A program made the translations under genes and the position numbers. A DNA stretch of 64,000 nt from Cordylochernes scorpioides. Its lineage: Eukaryota; Arthropoda; Arachnida; Pseudoscorpiones; Chernetidae. The notes under the pieces are model-generated. The model saw nothing but the letters and a program-made list of their open reading frames with translations, was not told the DNA's origin and made no database searches. The DNA lies in the NCBI GenBank assembly GCA_030710605.1, contig CP092865.1:136169500-136233499 (forward strand). The letters are read 5' to 3'. Positions 43,660 to 53,701 of the stretch are shown piece after piece (position 1 is the stretch's first letter; every line of letters starts with the position of its first letter).

Positions 43660-43925
43660 TATAAGTCAGGGTCCTTTATTATTTGTTCTTTATACTTTTT
43701 ACTTAATAATTAACCAATCTGGCTGAAGTTTTAATAGGGTCTAAGTCTCTGGAAGGATTCTTTGTCACATTTTCAACAAAGGAAAATTCAATATAACCAA
43801 ATATAGAACTAATTTACTTTTGGTGTGAGAATATTAAGATAGTATTGCTGCATTATGATTGATGGGCAGAATTCCTTTGGCGAACTTTCACTCGAGCAGA
43901 ACACGGGCAAAGCCACATAAATAAA
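43660..43925 (+). mobile_element. Degraded Helitron-like element
   Basis: TATATATAAGTCAGGG and CCAATCTGGCTGAAGTTTTA match the 5' part of the element at 1449-2050. ACACGGGCAAAGCCAC near 43900 is what remains of the 3' hairpin. Confidence 0.4.
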
Positions 43926-43943
43926 TAAGAAAGGTCAAAGGTG

Positions 43944-44160
43944 TTGACTTTGCTTAGACTTTTTTTTTGAAGAAACCGATTCCAAGAATATTAGTCAAAT
44001 ATTATCTTTATTGATTTACAAGATAGAGAACAAAATAAAACTTATAACATATTAAACAAAGAGAAACTTCTTAGGTTAGCGCCTATTTACTTGTGAACTT
44101 ACACACGTACTCTGTGGGAACAATTAATTAATTAAACTTAAAATATATATACAACAAAAG
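43944..44160 (+). repeat. gene-like interspersed repeat, copy 4 (second half)
   Basis: GTTGACTTTGCTTAGAC, TTGATTTACAAGATAGAGAA and GCGCCTATTTACTTGTGAAC match the coding strand of copy 1 with stops and indels. It ends in the shared ATATATATACAACAA word. Confidence 0.5.
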
Positions 44161-44480
44161 GCCAATTTCACTCTTTTTTTTCCATTAAAACTAAAAATAC
44201 AAAATCATTAATTTAATAATTAGATACTTATGTGTAGTTAAAAATATGGGTTGTTCAAATTAGAGAAATAATTAACTAATATCATGTTTATATTATGATA
44301 GAAAAATTATGATGATTAATACATTTTTTTTGGATACTACTGATATTGTTAAAACAATGTTGTTAGGCCAGCTTTCACTCCGGAAAAATTCTTGTATATT
44401 CACTAGTATACTTGGATTTTTTAAAACCCATGTGGACTGAAGTACAAATTCTTAAATGATTATTTCTTAATAACTTATAT

Positions 44481-44553
44481 GCCCGGGTAGCTCAGTCGGT
44501 AGAGCGTTAGGCTTTTAACCTAACGGTCCAGGGTTCGAGCCCCTGCTCGGGCG
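44481..44553 (+). tRNA. tRNA-Lys (anticodon TTT)
   Basis: Same 73-nt sequence as the gene at 35813-35885, here on the plus strand. Acceptor GCCCGGG pairs with CTCGGGC (one G-U). The A box is TAGCTCAGTCGG, the anticodon loop CTTTTAA and the B box GGTTCGAGCCC. A run of nine T follows immediately as terminator. The flanks differ from those of the other copy, so the two genes are independent or anciently duplicated. Nothing else is recognisable in 44554-44939. Confidence 0.97.
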
Positions 44554-44939
44554 TTTTTTTTTTCCTTTATTGTTCTTTTATTTCCCTATATGTAGTGAAT
44601 TGCACATTCGCTCTGACACTAATAATGCCCAAAAAAAATGAATGATAATAAAAACGAATCCTCTTATTCTCTGTAAAAAAAATAAATTACAAAAACGACA
44701 TGCAAATTATAACTTTTTCTTCTTCCTACTTCAGTGTCTGGGTGGGCCATCTGGTCTATCCATATCTACCGCCATCTGCTTTATCTCCTCTTATGTCCGT
44801 CGCCCAGTCCAGTCTTTGTAAACTTTTTCACAAAACCTGAAATCGTGAATTAAAATATTCCTGAGGTTTGCAAAGAGATACAAGCAAAGTTTGATACCAG
44901 AGATTTATTTTTTAGCTTAATTAGCCCCGCCAAATACAG

Positions 44940-45262
44940 ATCTATTATAAACAAGTACTAAAGTAAGAACTCCGCCTTTGCCGGTCCTAAGCCCGGATGA
45001 GAGCAGGAAGGAGGAGCAGTAACAAGCTTGATAAAAAAAACCTGGGCTCAGCTGGCCCAGCTGATAGTGCCCTGTAAGGGCTCCTGATCCAGGGATACAG
45101 GATGAGCAGCGCTTGTACTCCATATTAGGAGCGGCTGCACATGGTATCTGTTCCTCGTGTCAGAGGCGGCTATTTCTTTTGGAGCTAAGTCTACTGAGTT
45201 GTCAAGGTTCTACAAGCTTGATACTCTATGATTGAGTGGAGATAAAAAAGAAGAAGACTAAA
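44940..45262 (+). repeat. CCGGTCCCAAGCCCGG-family repeat, copy 3
   Basis: Starts AACTCCGCCTTTGCCGGTCC and ends GGAGATAAAAAAGAAGAAGA, with one changed base in the CCAAGCCCGG word (CTAAGCCCGG). The following 45263-45949 shows nothing recognisable. Confidence 0.6.
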
Positions 45263-45998
45263 GTAAGACTTGTAAAAAACACAATGTGTTCAACTCCCTC
45301 TCTTCTTTTAGCATCACAGCTGGATGATGGCTCAGGAGACAATAGAGAAACCTTGATTGAAAATTCAAATACAATAATCCTTTCCTAGAAGGTTCACCTA
45401 GGAGAAGGAAAATATTTATTTTCTGAGAGGATGTCATTTCTTAAAGTTTTCTAATTAAACATTTTATTCATCCAGTTGTTTATTGGCAATATGACTGTTG
45501 AATCATTCATCTGGATGCAGCTTCTTTGTATTCTTATTTTGGAGTCAATTGTTGCTTGTAAGCGGTATAATAAGCTCAGAAATATTCAAATAAGTTAAAC
45601 TAGATCTTTGGGCAAAGAGTTTCTTTATTTTGAGGTATTGCAGCTTTCAAGAAAAAAATTATCTTCAACAGGCAAATCCAAAAACAAGCGAGGGCGTGGC
45701 TCACAGATTATATTATAGCTAAATATAAATAGACAATAAATTAAGTTGAATATACATATAAACTAATTTACATAGTTCATTTTATAATTTCGTTATTTAA
45801 AAATACAATATTGTATATAAAATAGTTAAATTGAATGTAAAGTTAAATGGTGTATATAACTATATTCTTTGATACATTATTTAAAAAATTGCTTTATTGG
45901 AATTATGGTATAAGATTCAGGATTGTGTCATACTGGGTTGGGAGAGTCTATTTTTCTATTGATATTTGGCCAACCTCTTTTCTTGATTGATCGAGAAA

Positions 45999-46052
45999 AG
46001 CCAACCACGAACGCGTTTCGGGCTGTTGGCCCTCATCAGCATGGTTCAGGCT
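45999..46052 (-). ncRNA. Hammerhead ribozyme, type I, complete core
   Basis: On the minus strand: AGCC, UGAA, CCAUG, then CUGAUGA, stem II GGGC with GCCC around CAACA, GAAA, CGCG, UU, then CGUGG, UU, GGCU. Compared with the copy at 12971-13024, stem II has changed from GCGC/GCGC to GGGC/GCCC with pairing kept, and stem I shows a U-G wobble in place of C-G. Cleavage is predicted between 46010 and 46009. Confidence 0.82.
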
Positions 46053-46220
46053 GTACCTCAACGACCAAAAATATTTTGGTCCCAGAGGCTTCTTGAGAAA
46101 TTTTTGTATTATTTTATTTTTCACATGTATAGCATATTTACGCAAGTTTGGCCTTAAATACCCATTTCTTGATTTCTCAAGATGCCTCTGGGACCAAAAT
46201 ATTATTGGTCATAGACGTAC

Positions 46221-46274
46221 AGCCTTCACCACGCTGACGAGGGCCAACAGCCCAAAACGCGCTTGTGGATAGCT
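46221..46274 (+). ncRNA. Hammerhead motif, probably inactive
   Basis: CTGACGA (46234-46240) and stem II GGGC/GCCC around CAACA are intact. The invariant G of GAAA is A (46254), and the cleavage-site side reads CGCGCT then TGTGG. The G change alone should abolish catalysis. Confidence 0.6.
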
Positions 46275-46438
46275 TTTCTTGATTTATCAAGAAAATGGGT
46301 TGGACAAATATCAGGGAACAGGTTAAATCAACGTTAAGTTTATTTCTGTTCCACTAGATGGCGGTCTGCCATCTACAAAGTTCATGTTAACGTGGCCAGG
46401 ATATGCTTTTTTGATTTTAATACCAACACCTTACTTTA

Positions 46439-46750
46439 TTTTTTTTTTTTTTTTGCTTATCCCTAGTACACGTGGTACAGGCCACGATAATCATTGTGTG
46501 TAGAAGTAGGCGACTGCTTTTACTGTAAGTGCACCACATGTCCACGTATGTGAAAAGCAGTTCGACTTTACACTTATGAATGTGCCAGAGCCCCGTTTAG
46601 TTACTTGCACTCGCTGGTAGGGTTGGACTTTTGCGAGATTCAGTGGCCATTGGAGCATTTTTTTAATCAGAAAAAAGTGCCCAATGTGGGAATCGAACCC
46701 AGGTCGTAGCAGTCGAAAACCAACGGGTTAGACCATCCTTCCACCGACCC
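46439..46750 (-). mobile_element. tRNA-derived SINE, full-length, copy 2
   Basis: Same structure as 16621-16943: minus-strand tRNA-like head (B-box-like GGTTCGATTCC near 46695), unique body and A-run at 46439-46454. It landed in the AT-rich flank next to the hammerhead repeat. Between 46751 and 46974 there is nothing recognisable. Confidence 0.8.
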
Positions 46751-46974
46751 CCACACATATTATTGTGAAAATATTTGTAGAATATGTGCCAAAATTAACC
46801 TGTAATATCATTCATTAAGTTTTATTTAATCTTATTTTGAGGAGATACATTTCCATCAGAATAAAATTCAAATCTCTTTATTATGCTACCTTGTAACTAA
46901 GGTCTCAATTCTTGCCTTGTAGGCTTTAATAGAGAGGAGAGTTAACTATAGTCACTGCAGTTCTCAACCTGCCG

Positions 46975-47497
46975 CTCCAAAACACATTATTGACTGTATT
47001 GACTCATCCATTGATGAGCTCTACTCAACCCCAGCAAACACCATCAACAAGCTCTACAAGCTTGATGTCCTAATATGGTTGAGTGGATATAAGAAAGAAT
47101 AAGGAGACTATTTTCACTCTGTCTGAGCCATAAATCCATTTTTTAAAGTATTTTATGCTGTATATTTGACAACCTCTATAACTTTAGGAGTCATTATCAT
47201 CATGATTGGGTGAAATAGAATGCGTCTTCCTTTGTCATTAAGACTGGGAGCACTACTCAGTGGCATGCCGACTTAGCTCCAAAAGAAATGGCCACCTCTG
47301 ACATGAGGAACAGACGCCATGTGCAGCCGCTTCCAACATCGAGTACAAACGCCGCTCATCCTGTATCCCTGGATTAGGAGCCTTACAGTGTACTATCAGC
47401 TGGGCCAGTTGAGCCCAGGTTTTTTATCGAGCTTGTTACTGCTCCCCCTCCTCCTTTTTCATCTGGGCTTGGGACCGGCAAAGGCGGAGTTAAAAAA
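46975..47497. repeat. CCGGTCCCAAGCCCGG-family repeat, two pieces in opposite orientation
   Basis: Bases 46975-47098 are a plus-strand 3' piece ending GAGTGGATATAAGAAAGAAT. Bases 47205-47497 are a minus-strand body starting (minus strand) AACTCCGCCTTTGCCGGTCC. The pair may be one copy broken by an inversion or two independent insertions. Confidence 0.55.
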
Positions 47498-47714
47498 GAA
47501 GAAGGAGTCATTATTTCAATAAAACTGGGCAAGGCATTTCATCATGACTCTATCGTATTAAGCCCACGAAACCTTTTGGTTTGAACACTAACCCAGATTT
47601 ATTGAAAATATATACAGAAACATCTCTAAGATCCCAGTAAAATCAGTAAGATTCAGTCCCATTGGATGGGGGGGGGGGGGGTTACTGTAAAAATAAACAA
47701 ATCATTGTGATAAA

Positions 47715-47990
47715 GAAAGGCATCTCCTGATCGTGCAACAAAAAGTTGCTGATGGCTTGCATCATCTATTGGAATAAATATTAACTAATCATTGATTTTT
47801 ATATATTCCAGAATTGGCCAAAAATCCTTTCTCGATTAATCAAGCTAACCATGTAGAAACAGTATTTGGCCAATTCTGGAATAATTAAAAATAAACAAAT
47901 AGTTGATATTTATTCCGATAGATGGCACAAGCCATCAGCAACTTTTAGTTGCACGATCAAGAGATGTTTTTCTCTTAATTCATCAAACTG
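47715..47990. repeat. Palindromic repeat related to the hammerhead family, no core
   Basis: It runs from AGGCATCTCCTGATCGTGCA to TGCACGATCAAGAGATG. Inner arms are AGTTGCTGATGGCTTG and CAAGCCATCAGCAACT. CTCGATTAATCAAG and TTTGGCCAATTCTGGAATAA link it to 34510-34640. A 14-base G run sits just upstream (about 47667-47681). Confidence 0.55.
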
Positions 47991-48067
47991 ATTCCAGTAC
48001 AATTTCACATTTGTACTATGTTTACACAAATCACATTATAAATTTATGTTTCATAGTTTTAAAATAT

Positions 48068-48321
48068 TTTGGGGCGAAGAAATATTTTATTATGTAATTT
48101 AATATTATTCAATGAAAATATATTCAACAGATTATAAAAATATATTTTAATCTGTTTTTGTGAAATCATCTTAAAATATTTCTTTGCTTACACTTGCTTA
48201 AGATTCTCTAGCTGTAAATAGTTTTGGCTGACCTGTTAATAATTGTCGACTCGTCGCTGTGACGTCATCAATAAATACTTTTACACCTTAGTATATTTCA
48301 AGGCTTGATTTCTACGCTACA
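48068..48321 (+). repeat. 5' LTR of family B
   Basis: About 254 bp, ending TTGATTTCTACGCTACA. The first bases (TTTGGGGCG) differ from TGTGGCG in the 3' LTR, so the terminal TG has been lost by mutation or misassembly. It contains the CRE-like word GTGACGTCAT upstream of CAATAAATAC. Confidence 0.88.
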
Positions 48322-48399
48322 ACTGGTGAAGAAGCTGGATCGATACCCATTCAGAAAAAAACGGAAAATTGACTCGCGGTTGAGCAAGAAGAAAAAACC

Positions 48400-49401
48400 A
48401 TGAACATCAAGAAAGAAGCAACTACTCAGGTAGGTTCATTTTTTGTCCAACATCTACCTAGAAACCCCTCAATGTTCTCTGGTGAGGGTGTTGAAGATCC
48501 CCGTAGCTGGTTAAAAGGGTATGAACGTGTGGCGAAGCACAACCAATGGGATGAAACCCTTTGTCTCGCTAACGTTTATTTCTATCTAACTGGCACTGCT
48601 CTCAAATGGTATGAAAACAACGAGAAAAGCATCCAGACATGGACGGAGTTCATGTCACAATTAGAAAATGTATTTGGAAAAAATGAAAGCTCAAGACTGC
48701 GAGCTGAGAAAATACTCAAAACTCGCGCACAATTAAAAGGAGAAAGCACCGAATATTACATCCAAGACGTCCTGCGCCTTTGCAAAGAGGTAGATCCAAA
48801 AATGAATGAGGAAGATAAAATATCCCATCTGATGAGAGGGATAGCTGAGAAGCTCTACCAGGCACTTCTCCCAAGGGATGTGCATAACACTGAGCAATTC
48901 GTCACCGAATGTCGCCGCATTGAAAGCCTACACTGTAAGCGAGTGACCCCAACCAAATACGAGCGACTACCAAATGTGGCATCTCTCAGTGATCATGATG
49001 ACAGGGCAGATCTGTCATCTATGATCAGGCAAATTGTTCGTGAGGAGGTACAGCGGGCATTAGGCTCTACTCGAGAGGAACCAAAAATTTCTACCATCGA
49101 AGATATGGTAAAGGAGGAGATTGGAAGAACCCTGGCGCCAATCTCAAAGCCTAGGAGAAGTTCCCCAAAGAAGGAAAGACCCCGAGAGTTTTATAATAAT
49201 AGATATGTGGCCCAAACGATAAGACCGCAGCAGCCAAAACAAGTAAACGGAAGACGCGATACCAACGAATGGCGAACCACGGAAGGTAAGCCAATCTGTT
49301 TCCACTGCGGACGCCCTGGCCACGTCGTGCGCTACTGCCGTGACAGGAGGAGAGAATATGAAGGAGAGAGAACAAACTTGGAATTACAAACAGAGAGATA
49401 G
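48400..49401 (+). CDS. gag, family B (C-terminus likely frameshifted)
   Basis: It builds the capsid of the intracellular particle and binds RNA. The first ATG lies 78 bp after the LTR. Residues about 30-180 form the retrotransposon gag domain (FSGEGVEDPRSWLKGYERVA, YFYLTGTALKWYENN). A basic linker follows, then one CCHC knuckle CFHCGRPGHVVRYC at about residues 300-313. The frame stops at 49401. A second frame (49340-49579) continues with an Arg/Ser/Pro-rich tail (RRYRSPSPYTGRKGQYSSPD) as seen in related gags, so a 1-nt insertion or 2-nt deletion shortly after the knuckle probably cut the natural C-terminus off. Confidence 0.9.
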   Translation: MNIKKEATTQVGSFFVQHLPRNPSMFSGEGVEDPRSWLKGYERVAKHNQWDETLCLANVYFYLTGTALKWYENNEKSIQTWTEFMSQLENVFGKNESSRLRAEKILKTRAQLKGESTEYYIQDVLRLCKEVDPKMNEEDKISHLMRGIAEKLYQALLPRDVHNTEQFVTECRRIESLHCKRVTPTKYERLPNVASLSDHDDRADLSSMIRQIVREEVQRALGSTREEPKISTIEDMVKEEIGRTLAPISKPRRSSPKKERPREFYNNRYVAQTIRPQQPKQVNGRRDTNEWRTTEGKPICFHCGRPGHVVRYCRDRRREYEGERTNLELQTER

Positions 49402-49579
49402 GCTAGAGCCTAGAACATTCTATAATTCTCGGAGCAGCCAAGAGCCCAACGACGACCTGCCAAGAGAAAATAGACGCCGCTACCGAAGCCCCTCTCCTTA
49501 CACTGGCCGAAAAGGACAATATTCGTCTCCTGATAGAAGACCCAGCCAGTCGCCCCGCCGTTCCCGTCAGGAAAACTAG
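49350..49579 (+). pseudogene. Displaced gag C-terminal tail, family B
   Basis: This frame lies +1 relative to gag and has no good ATG of its own. It is rich in RSPSP-type words, like the tails of related gag proteins. It ends with AAC TAG at 49574-49579, preceded by GGAAAAC. The pol frame overlaps it in -1, so in the undamaged element gag and pol would be joined by -1 frameshifting here. Confidence 0.55.
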
Positions 49580-52500
49580 AAGATGCGTCCTATTTTGGAG
49601 GTAAGGCCGCAAAATATATAAATCCTCCCTTATCGACCACATTAGAATTAAAAGAAAATTACATAGACATTAAAATAGAAGGAAAAATGACGCGTGCCCT
49701 CGTCGACTCAGGAGCCTCATATTCTGTCATTTCTGAGAAGTTCAGACTCAAACTAAGAAAAATAATGTTTGCCGAAACTGACGTCACATTACGAGTAGCC
49801 AACGGTAAAATTGTAAGACCAAAAGGACGCTGTACACTGAAACTGGACTTGAATGGACTACAGGAAAGCTTTGAATTTGTCGTTATGGAAGACTGTAGTC
49901 ACGAAGTTATTCTTGGTTGGAACTTTTTGAAGTTATCTAGGGCGATAATTGATTCAGCTGACGACACACTCTTCTTAGAAAAATGTCTTTTTGAGGATAC
50001 CCCTAAGAACAGCTCACCTCTCTACTCGGAATTTGAATATAGAATCGAACCCGCCTCTATTCAGTTAATAGAAGTAGCAAGTCGTGACATTCCTAATGAC
50101 GCAATTGTGGTGGCAGAATGTCGAAAAGAGCTATTGCTGGAAAGAGAACTAACGGCTCCCTCCTCTGTCATTTCACTTACCAATAACCGAGGTAAACTTT
50201 GGGTGGTGAATTGGAGTCCATATCCGAAACTAATCCCACAGGGGATGCATGTAGCCGATAGTGTTGTCATCGAAGATAATCAATTATGTACTCTAGCTGA
50301 TTGTAACCAAGTTGAAACAGAGGCGGAACATTCTGAAGACCCAAAAATCTCGGAATTTTTTATAGATGATTCACTTGATGAATCTCAAAAAGAAAAATTA
50401 AGAAATTTGTTAAAAAACTATACGGATATTTTCGAATTTAGTAAAAGAAAACAATTCAAGGACGTCAATGTTAAACACCGAATTAACACTGGAGACCACC
50501 TACCGACCAAACAAAGACCTTACCGAGTTGCACCAAGAGAACGCCAAATTATTCAGGATGAGGTAAACAAGATGGAAAAACTTGACATCATTCAGCCCTC
50601 TGAAAGTCCGTGGGCCTCACCTGTAGTATTGATAAGAAAAAAGGATGGAAGCTGGAGATTCTGCGTCGATTACCGCCGCCTTAACAAAATAACAAAAAAG
50701 GATGTCTACCCTCTCCCAAGGATCGACGACACTTTAGACTGCTTACGGGGAGCTAGATTTTATTCTTCCATGGACCTCCAATCAGGGTACTGGCAAATCG
50801 ACGTAGAAGAATCGGACCGTGAGAAGACAGCATTTATAACTCCAGATGGACTGTACGAGTTCAAAGTAATGCCATTTGGGTTATGTAATGCTCCAGCTAC
50901 CTTCGAACGAATGATAGATAATCTTCTGAAGGGTATTAAGTGGACTATTTGCTTGTGTTACCTCGATGACATCATCGTTTTTTCAGATGGCTTTGAAGAA
51001 CATCTAAGACGCCTTCAACTTGTATTAAATTGCCTTAAGAAAGCCGGATTATGTCTCAATTCCAAGAAATGCAAGTTTGGTGCAAAAACTATCACGGTTC
51101 TTGGACATGAGGTGAGTGAAAATGGAATTCGTCCCGACCAAGAAAAGGTTCGAGCAGTCCGCGACTTCGCTACGCCAAGCTCATTGAAGGAAGTTAGAAG
51201 TTTTCTTGGCCTTTCATCCTACTACCGCCGCTTCATACCCAATTATGCCCACGTAGCCCAACCCTTGAATGACCTTTTGAAGAAAGACTCAGCATTTAAT
51301 TGGAACCAGGAAGAGCAAAATGCATTTGAAGCTCTCAAGTCAGCGTTAATTTCCGAACCCGCTCTTGGACATTTTGATTACTCATCCCCAACCGAAATAC
51401 ACACTGACGCAAGCAACTACGGAATAGGAGCAGTATTAGTGCAGATACAAAAGGGAAAGGAAAGAGCCATTGCTTATGCATCCAGAACCTTAAATAAGGC
51501 AGAAAAAAATTATTCAACCACAGAAAGGGAATGCCTTGCCATCATTTGGGCTATCAATAAATTCCGACCATATGTCTTTGGACAGCCGTTCACTATTGTT
51601 ACAGACCACCACTCTTTGTGCTGGCTGACCAACCTCAAAGACCCATGTGGGAGGTTAGCAAGATGGGCACTTCGGCTGCAAGGGTTTGACGTCACTGTCG
51701 TGTATAAGAGCGGAAGGAAACATCAGGACGCAGACTGCTTATCAAGAAGTCCATTAGAATACAGTGAAGATATGGAGGAAGATATTCCAAGCATAGTGAC
51801 TTTGCAGAACTTTAGCGAAGAGCAGATGAATGATCAAGCTATTAGAAAAATCGCTGACAAATTACAAAGTTCTCCTAATAATTCCTTTGTAAAAATCGAT
51901 AACACGCTCTACAGAAAAAATTATGATCCAATGGGGAAACCATGGCTTTTGGTGGTTCCACGCCATTTAAGGCAGGAATTACTGAAAAATTTCCATGATT
52001 CACCCACGGCTGGTCACCTCGGATTTACTAAAACCTATGACCGAATAAGAAAAAAGTATTACTGGCCCGGAATGTATAGAACGGTTAGAAGGTATGTGGC
52101 ACACTGTTCAGATTGTCAGAGGCGTAAACATCAGCCCCAACTCCCCTCAGGACACTTACAGCCAATACCTGTTCCTGAAGTTGCCTTTGAAAAGGTAGGA
52201 ATGGATCTCCTGGGGAGATTTCCAACATCAGAAGGTGGCAACCGTTGGATTATTGTATGTACGGACTACCTAACGAAATATGCGATAACTAAAGCTCTAC
52301 CCACAAGTGAATCCATGGAAGTCGCCAAATTCTTCATTGAAGATGTCATCTTAAAGCACGGCGCGCCGAGGGAATTAATCACGGATAGAGGAAGAAACTT
52401 CACATCTTCAATGATAAGTGATCTAAACAACCAGTGCAGAATAACCCATCGGAAGACGACCGCCTATCACCCCCAGACAAACGGACTCACGGAGAGGTTG

Positions 52501-53187
52501 AATAAGACCATAGCAGACATGCTGTCCATGTATGTAGATGTCAACCATAAAGATTGGGACAGGATTCTTCCATTCGTTACATTTGCATACAACACAGCAA
52601 AACAAGAGTCTACTGGGTTCACCCCATTTTTCCTTGTACACGGGCGTGAAGCCGAGACTCCACTTAACGTGTTACTCCCCAAGTTATTGCCAGAAGACGA
52701 CGATTTCATCCAAACTCTAGGGGCAAGAGCCGAAGAAGCACGAAAACTGGCACGTATCCACTCCATGAGATCTCAAGGTAGCAATAAACATCGCTATGAC
52801 GCCCATCACAGAAATATAATTTATCAGCCTGGAGATCTTGTATGGATCTTTATTCCTGTGCGTAAAGTGGGATATTCGGAAAAACTAATGAGACGTTACT
52901 TCGGCCCATACAAAGTAACCCGAAAAATATCTGATGTGACCTATGAAGTTGAAACATTCGGAAACCAGCAAGGTCGTCGTAAAACAAAAGATTTAGTTCA
53001 CATTGGTAGGATGAAACCTTATTTAAACCCAGAGGACCAGGAGGACCAGCTAGAAGAGGACCCAGAAGATGACTCGACAAACTTCCAGGAAGAAGACATC
53101 CCCACTGAACGAACACAACAACCACAGACCCGCGAAGAGATCTCAGGCCCTATCACCCGTTCTCGAGCCTTGAGACTGAGTATGTAA
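49537..53187 (+). CDS. pol polyprotein, family B (protease-RT-RNase H-integrase)
   Basis: The frame is open from 49537 and has an ATG at 49687; residues are counted from that ATG. Aspartic protease: LVDSGASYSVIS, catalytic Asp 7. RT: SPWASPVVLIRKKDGSWRFC, then YLDDIIVFSD with the catalytic pair at 427-428. RNase H: HTDASNYGIGAVLVQ, Asp 574. Integrase: HHCC domain (about 770-815) and catalytic D840, D900, E936, i.e. the D,D35E spacing. A C-terminal GPYKV module and acidic tail follow. All key residues are present and no stop interrupts 1166 codons. The DLLG(P) motif reads DLLGRF, an unusual Arg. Synthesis probably needs -1 frameshifting from gag. Confidence 0.96.
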   Translation, partial: KTQPVAPPFPSGKLEDASYFGGKAAKYINPPLSTTLELKENYIDIKIEGKMTRALVDSGASYSVISEKFRLKLRKIMFAETDVTLRVANGKIVRPKGRCTLKLDLNGLQESFEFVVMEDCSHEVILGWNFLKLSRAIIDSADDTLFLEKCLFEDTPKNSSPLYSEFEYRIEPASIQLIEVASRDIPNDAIVVAECRKELLLERELTAPSSVISLTNNRGKLWVVNWSPYPKLIPQGMHVADSVVIEDNQLCTLADCNQVETEAEHSEDPKISEFFIDDSLDESQKEKLRNLLKNYTDIFEFSKRKQFKDVNVKHRINTGDHLPTKQRPYRVAPRERQIIQDEVNKMEKLDIIQPSESPWASPVVLIRKKDGSWRFCVDYRRLNKITKKDVYPLPRIDDTLDCLRGARFYSSMDLQSGYWQIDVEESDREKTAFITPDGLYEFKVMPFGLCNAPATFERMIDNLLKGIKWTICLCYLDDIIVFSDGFEEHLRRLQLVLNCLKKAGLCLNSKKCKFGAKTITVLGHEVSENGIRPDQEKVRAVRDFATPSSLKEVRSFLGLSSYYRRFIPNYAHVAQPLNDLLKKDSAFNWNQEEQNAFEALKSALISEPALGHFDYSSPTEIHTDASNYGIGAVLVQIQKGKERAIAYASRTLNKAEKNYSTTERECLAIIWAINKFRPYVFGQPFTIVTDHHSLCWLTNLKDPCGRLARWALRLQGFDVTVVYKSGRKHQDADCLSRSPLEYSEDMEEDIPSIVTLQNFSEEQMNDQAIRKIADKLQSSPNNSFVKIDNTLYRKNYDPMGKPWLLVVPRHLRQELLKNFHDSPTAGHLGFTKTYDRIRKKYYWPGMYRTVRRYVAHCSDCQRRKHQPQLPSGHLQPIPVPEVAFEKVGMDLLGRFPTSEGGNRWIIVCTDYLTKYAITKALPTSESMEVAKFFIEDVILKHGAPRELITDRGRNFTSSMISDLNNQCRITHRKTTAYHPQTNGLTERLNKTIADMLSMYVDVNHKDWDRILPFVTFAYNTAKQESTGFTPFFLVHGREAETPLNVLLPKLLPEDDDFIQTLGARAEEARKLARIHSMRSQGSNKHRYDAHHRNIIYQPGDLVWIFIPVRKVGYSEKLMRRYFGPYKVTRKISDVTYEVETFGNQQGRRKTKDLVHIGRMKPYLNPEDQEDQLEEDPEDDSTNFQEEDIPTERTQQPQTREEISGPITRSRALRLSM

Positions 53188-53220
53188 GTCTCCTTCTGAG
53201 CATCGGGTCGATGCTCTTTA

Positions 53221-53492
53221 TAGGAGGAGGCTATGATGTGGCGAAGAAATATTTTATTATGTAATTTAATATTATTCAATGAAAATATATTCAACAGATT
53301 ATAAAAATATATTTTAATCTGTTTTTGTGAAATCATCTTAAAATATTTCTTTGCTTACACACACTTGCTTAAGATTCTCTAGCTGTAAATAGTTTTGGCT
53401 GACCTGTTAATAATTGTCGACTCGTCGCTGTGACGTCATCAATAAATACTTTTACACCTTAGTATATTTCAAGGCTTGATTTCTACGCTACA
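53221..53492 (+). repeat. Polypurine tract and 3' LTR of family B
   Basis: AGGAGGAGG (53222-53230) is the plus-strand primer-like tract. The LTR runs 53237-53492 (256 bp), from TGTGGCGAAGAAATATTTTA to ACGCTACA. It carries ACACAC where the 5' LTR has AC, a microsatellite slip of 4 bp. Confidence 0.9.
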
Positions 53493-53701
53493 ATATTCAG
53501 AGATTATTTCAGGAGTCTTGGTTACACATCTAAAGCTATTTTGTGAAAAAGAGAATAAATGTCAACATTATGTTTTATATTTGAAAACTATTACTACAAA
53601 CCCTACACACCAATGATTATAATTAAGAATGGGCATGGCTCTTCAGTGGTAAACCCTCCGAGCAGTGTCACCTGTTTATTTTCTTTAGTTTTTAATCATA
53701 T

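Larger units (their letters stand above)
45950..46415. repeat. Hammerhead-bearing repeat, two copies head to head
   Basis: Bases 45958-46105 are the reverse complement of about 46170-46320. The two copies face each other across about 65 bp that include CATATTTACGCAAGTTTGGC. Each half carries its own hammerhead on opposite strands. The right end has CCAGGATATGC as in the other members. Confidence 0.7.
48068..53492 (+). mobile_element. Ty3/gypsy LTR retrotransposon, family B, near-intact
   Basis: Two LTRs, gag, one long pol frame, a primer-binding-site-like TGGTGAAGAAGC two bases after the 5' LTR and a purine tract AGGAGGAGG before the 3' LTR are all present. ATAT flanks both ends (48064-48067, 53493-53496). 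The LTRs differ only by a few bases at the 5' edge and a 4-bp ACAC indel, so insertion was recent. No envelope gene is present. The RT and integrase wording resembles Mag-like elements of arthropods. Confidence 0.95.

Noticed and set aside
48068-53492. Envelope gene or infectious retrovirus
   Set aside because: After pol comes only the purine tract and LTR in both family A and family B; no third reading frame exists, so these are retrotransposons.
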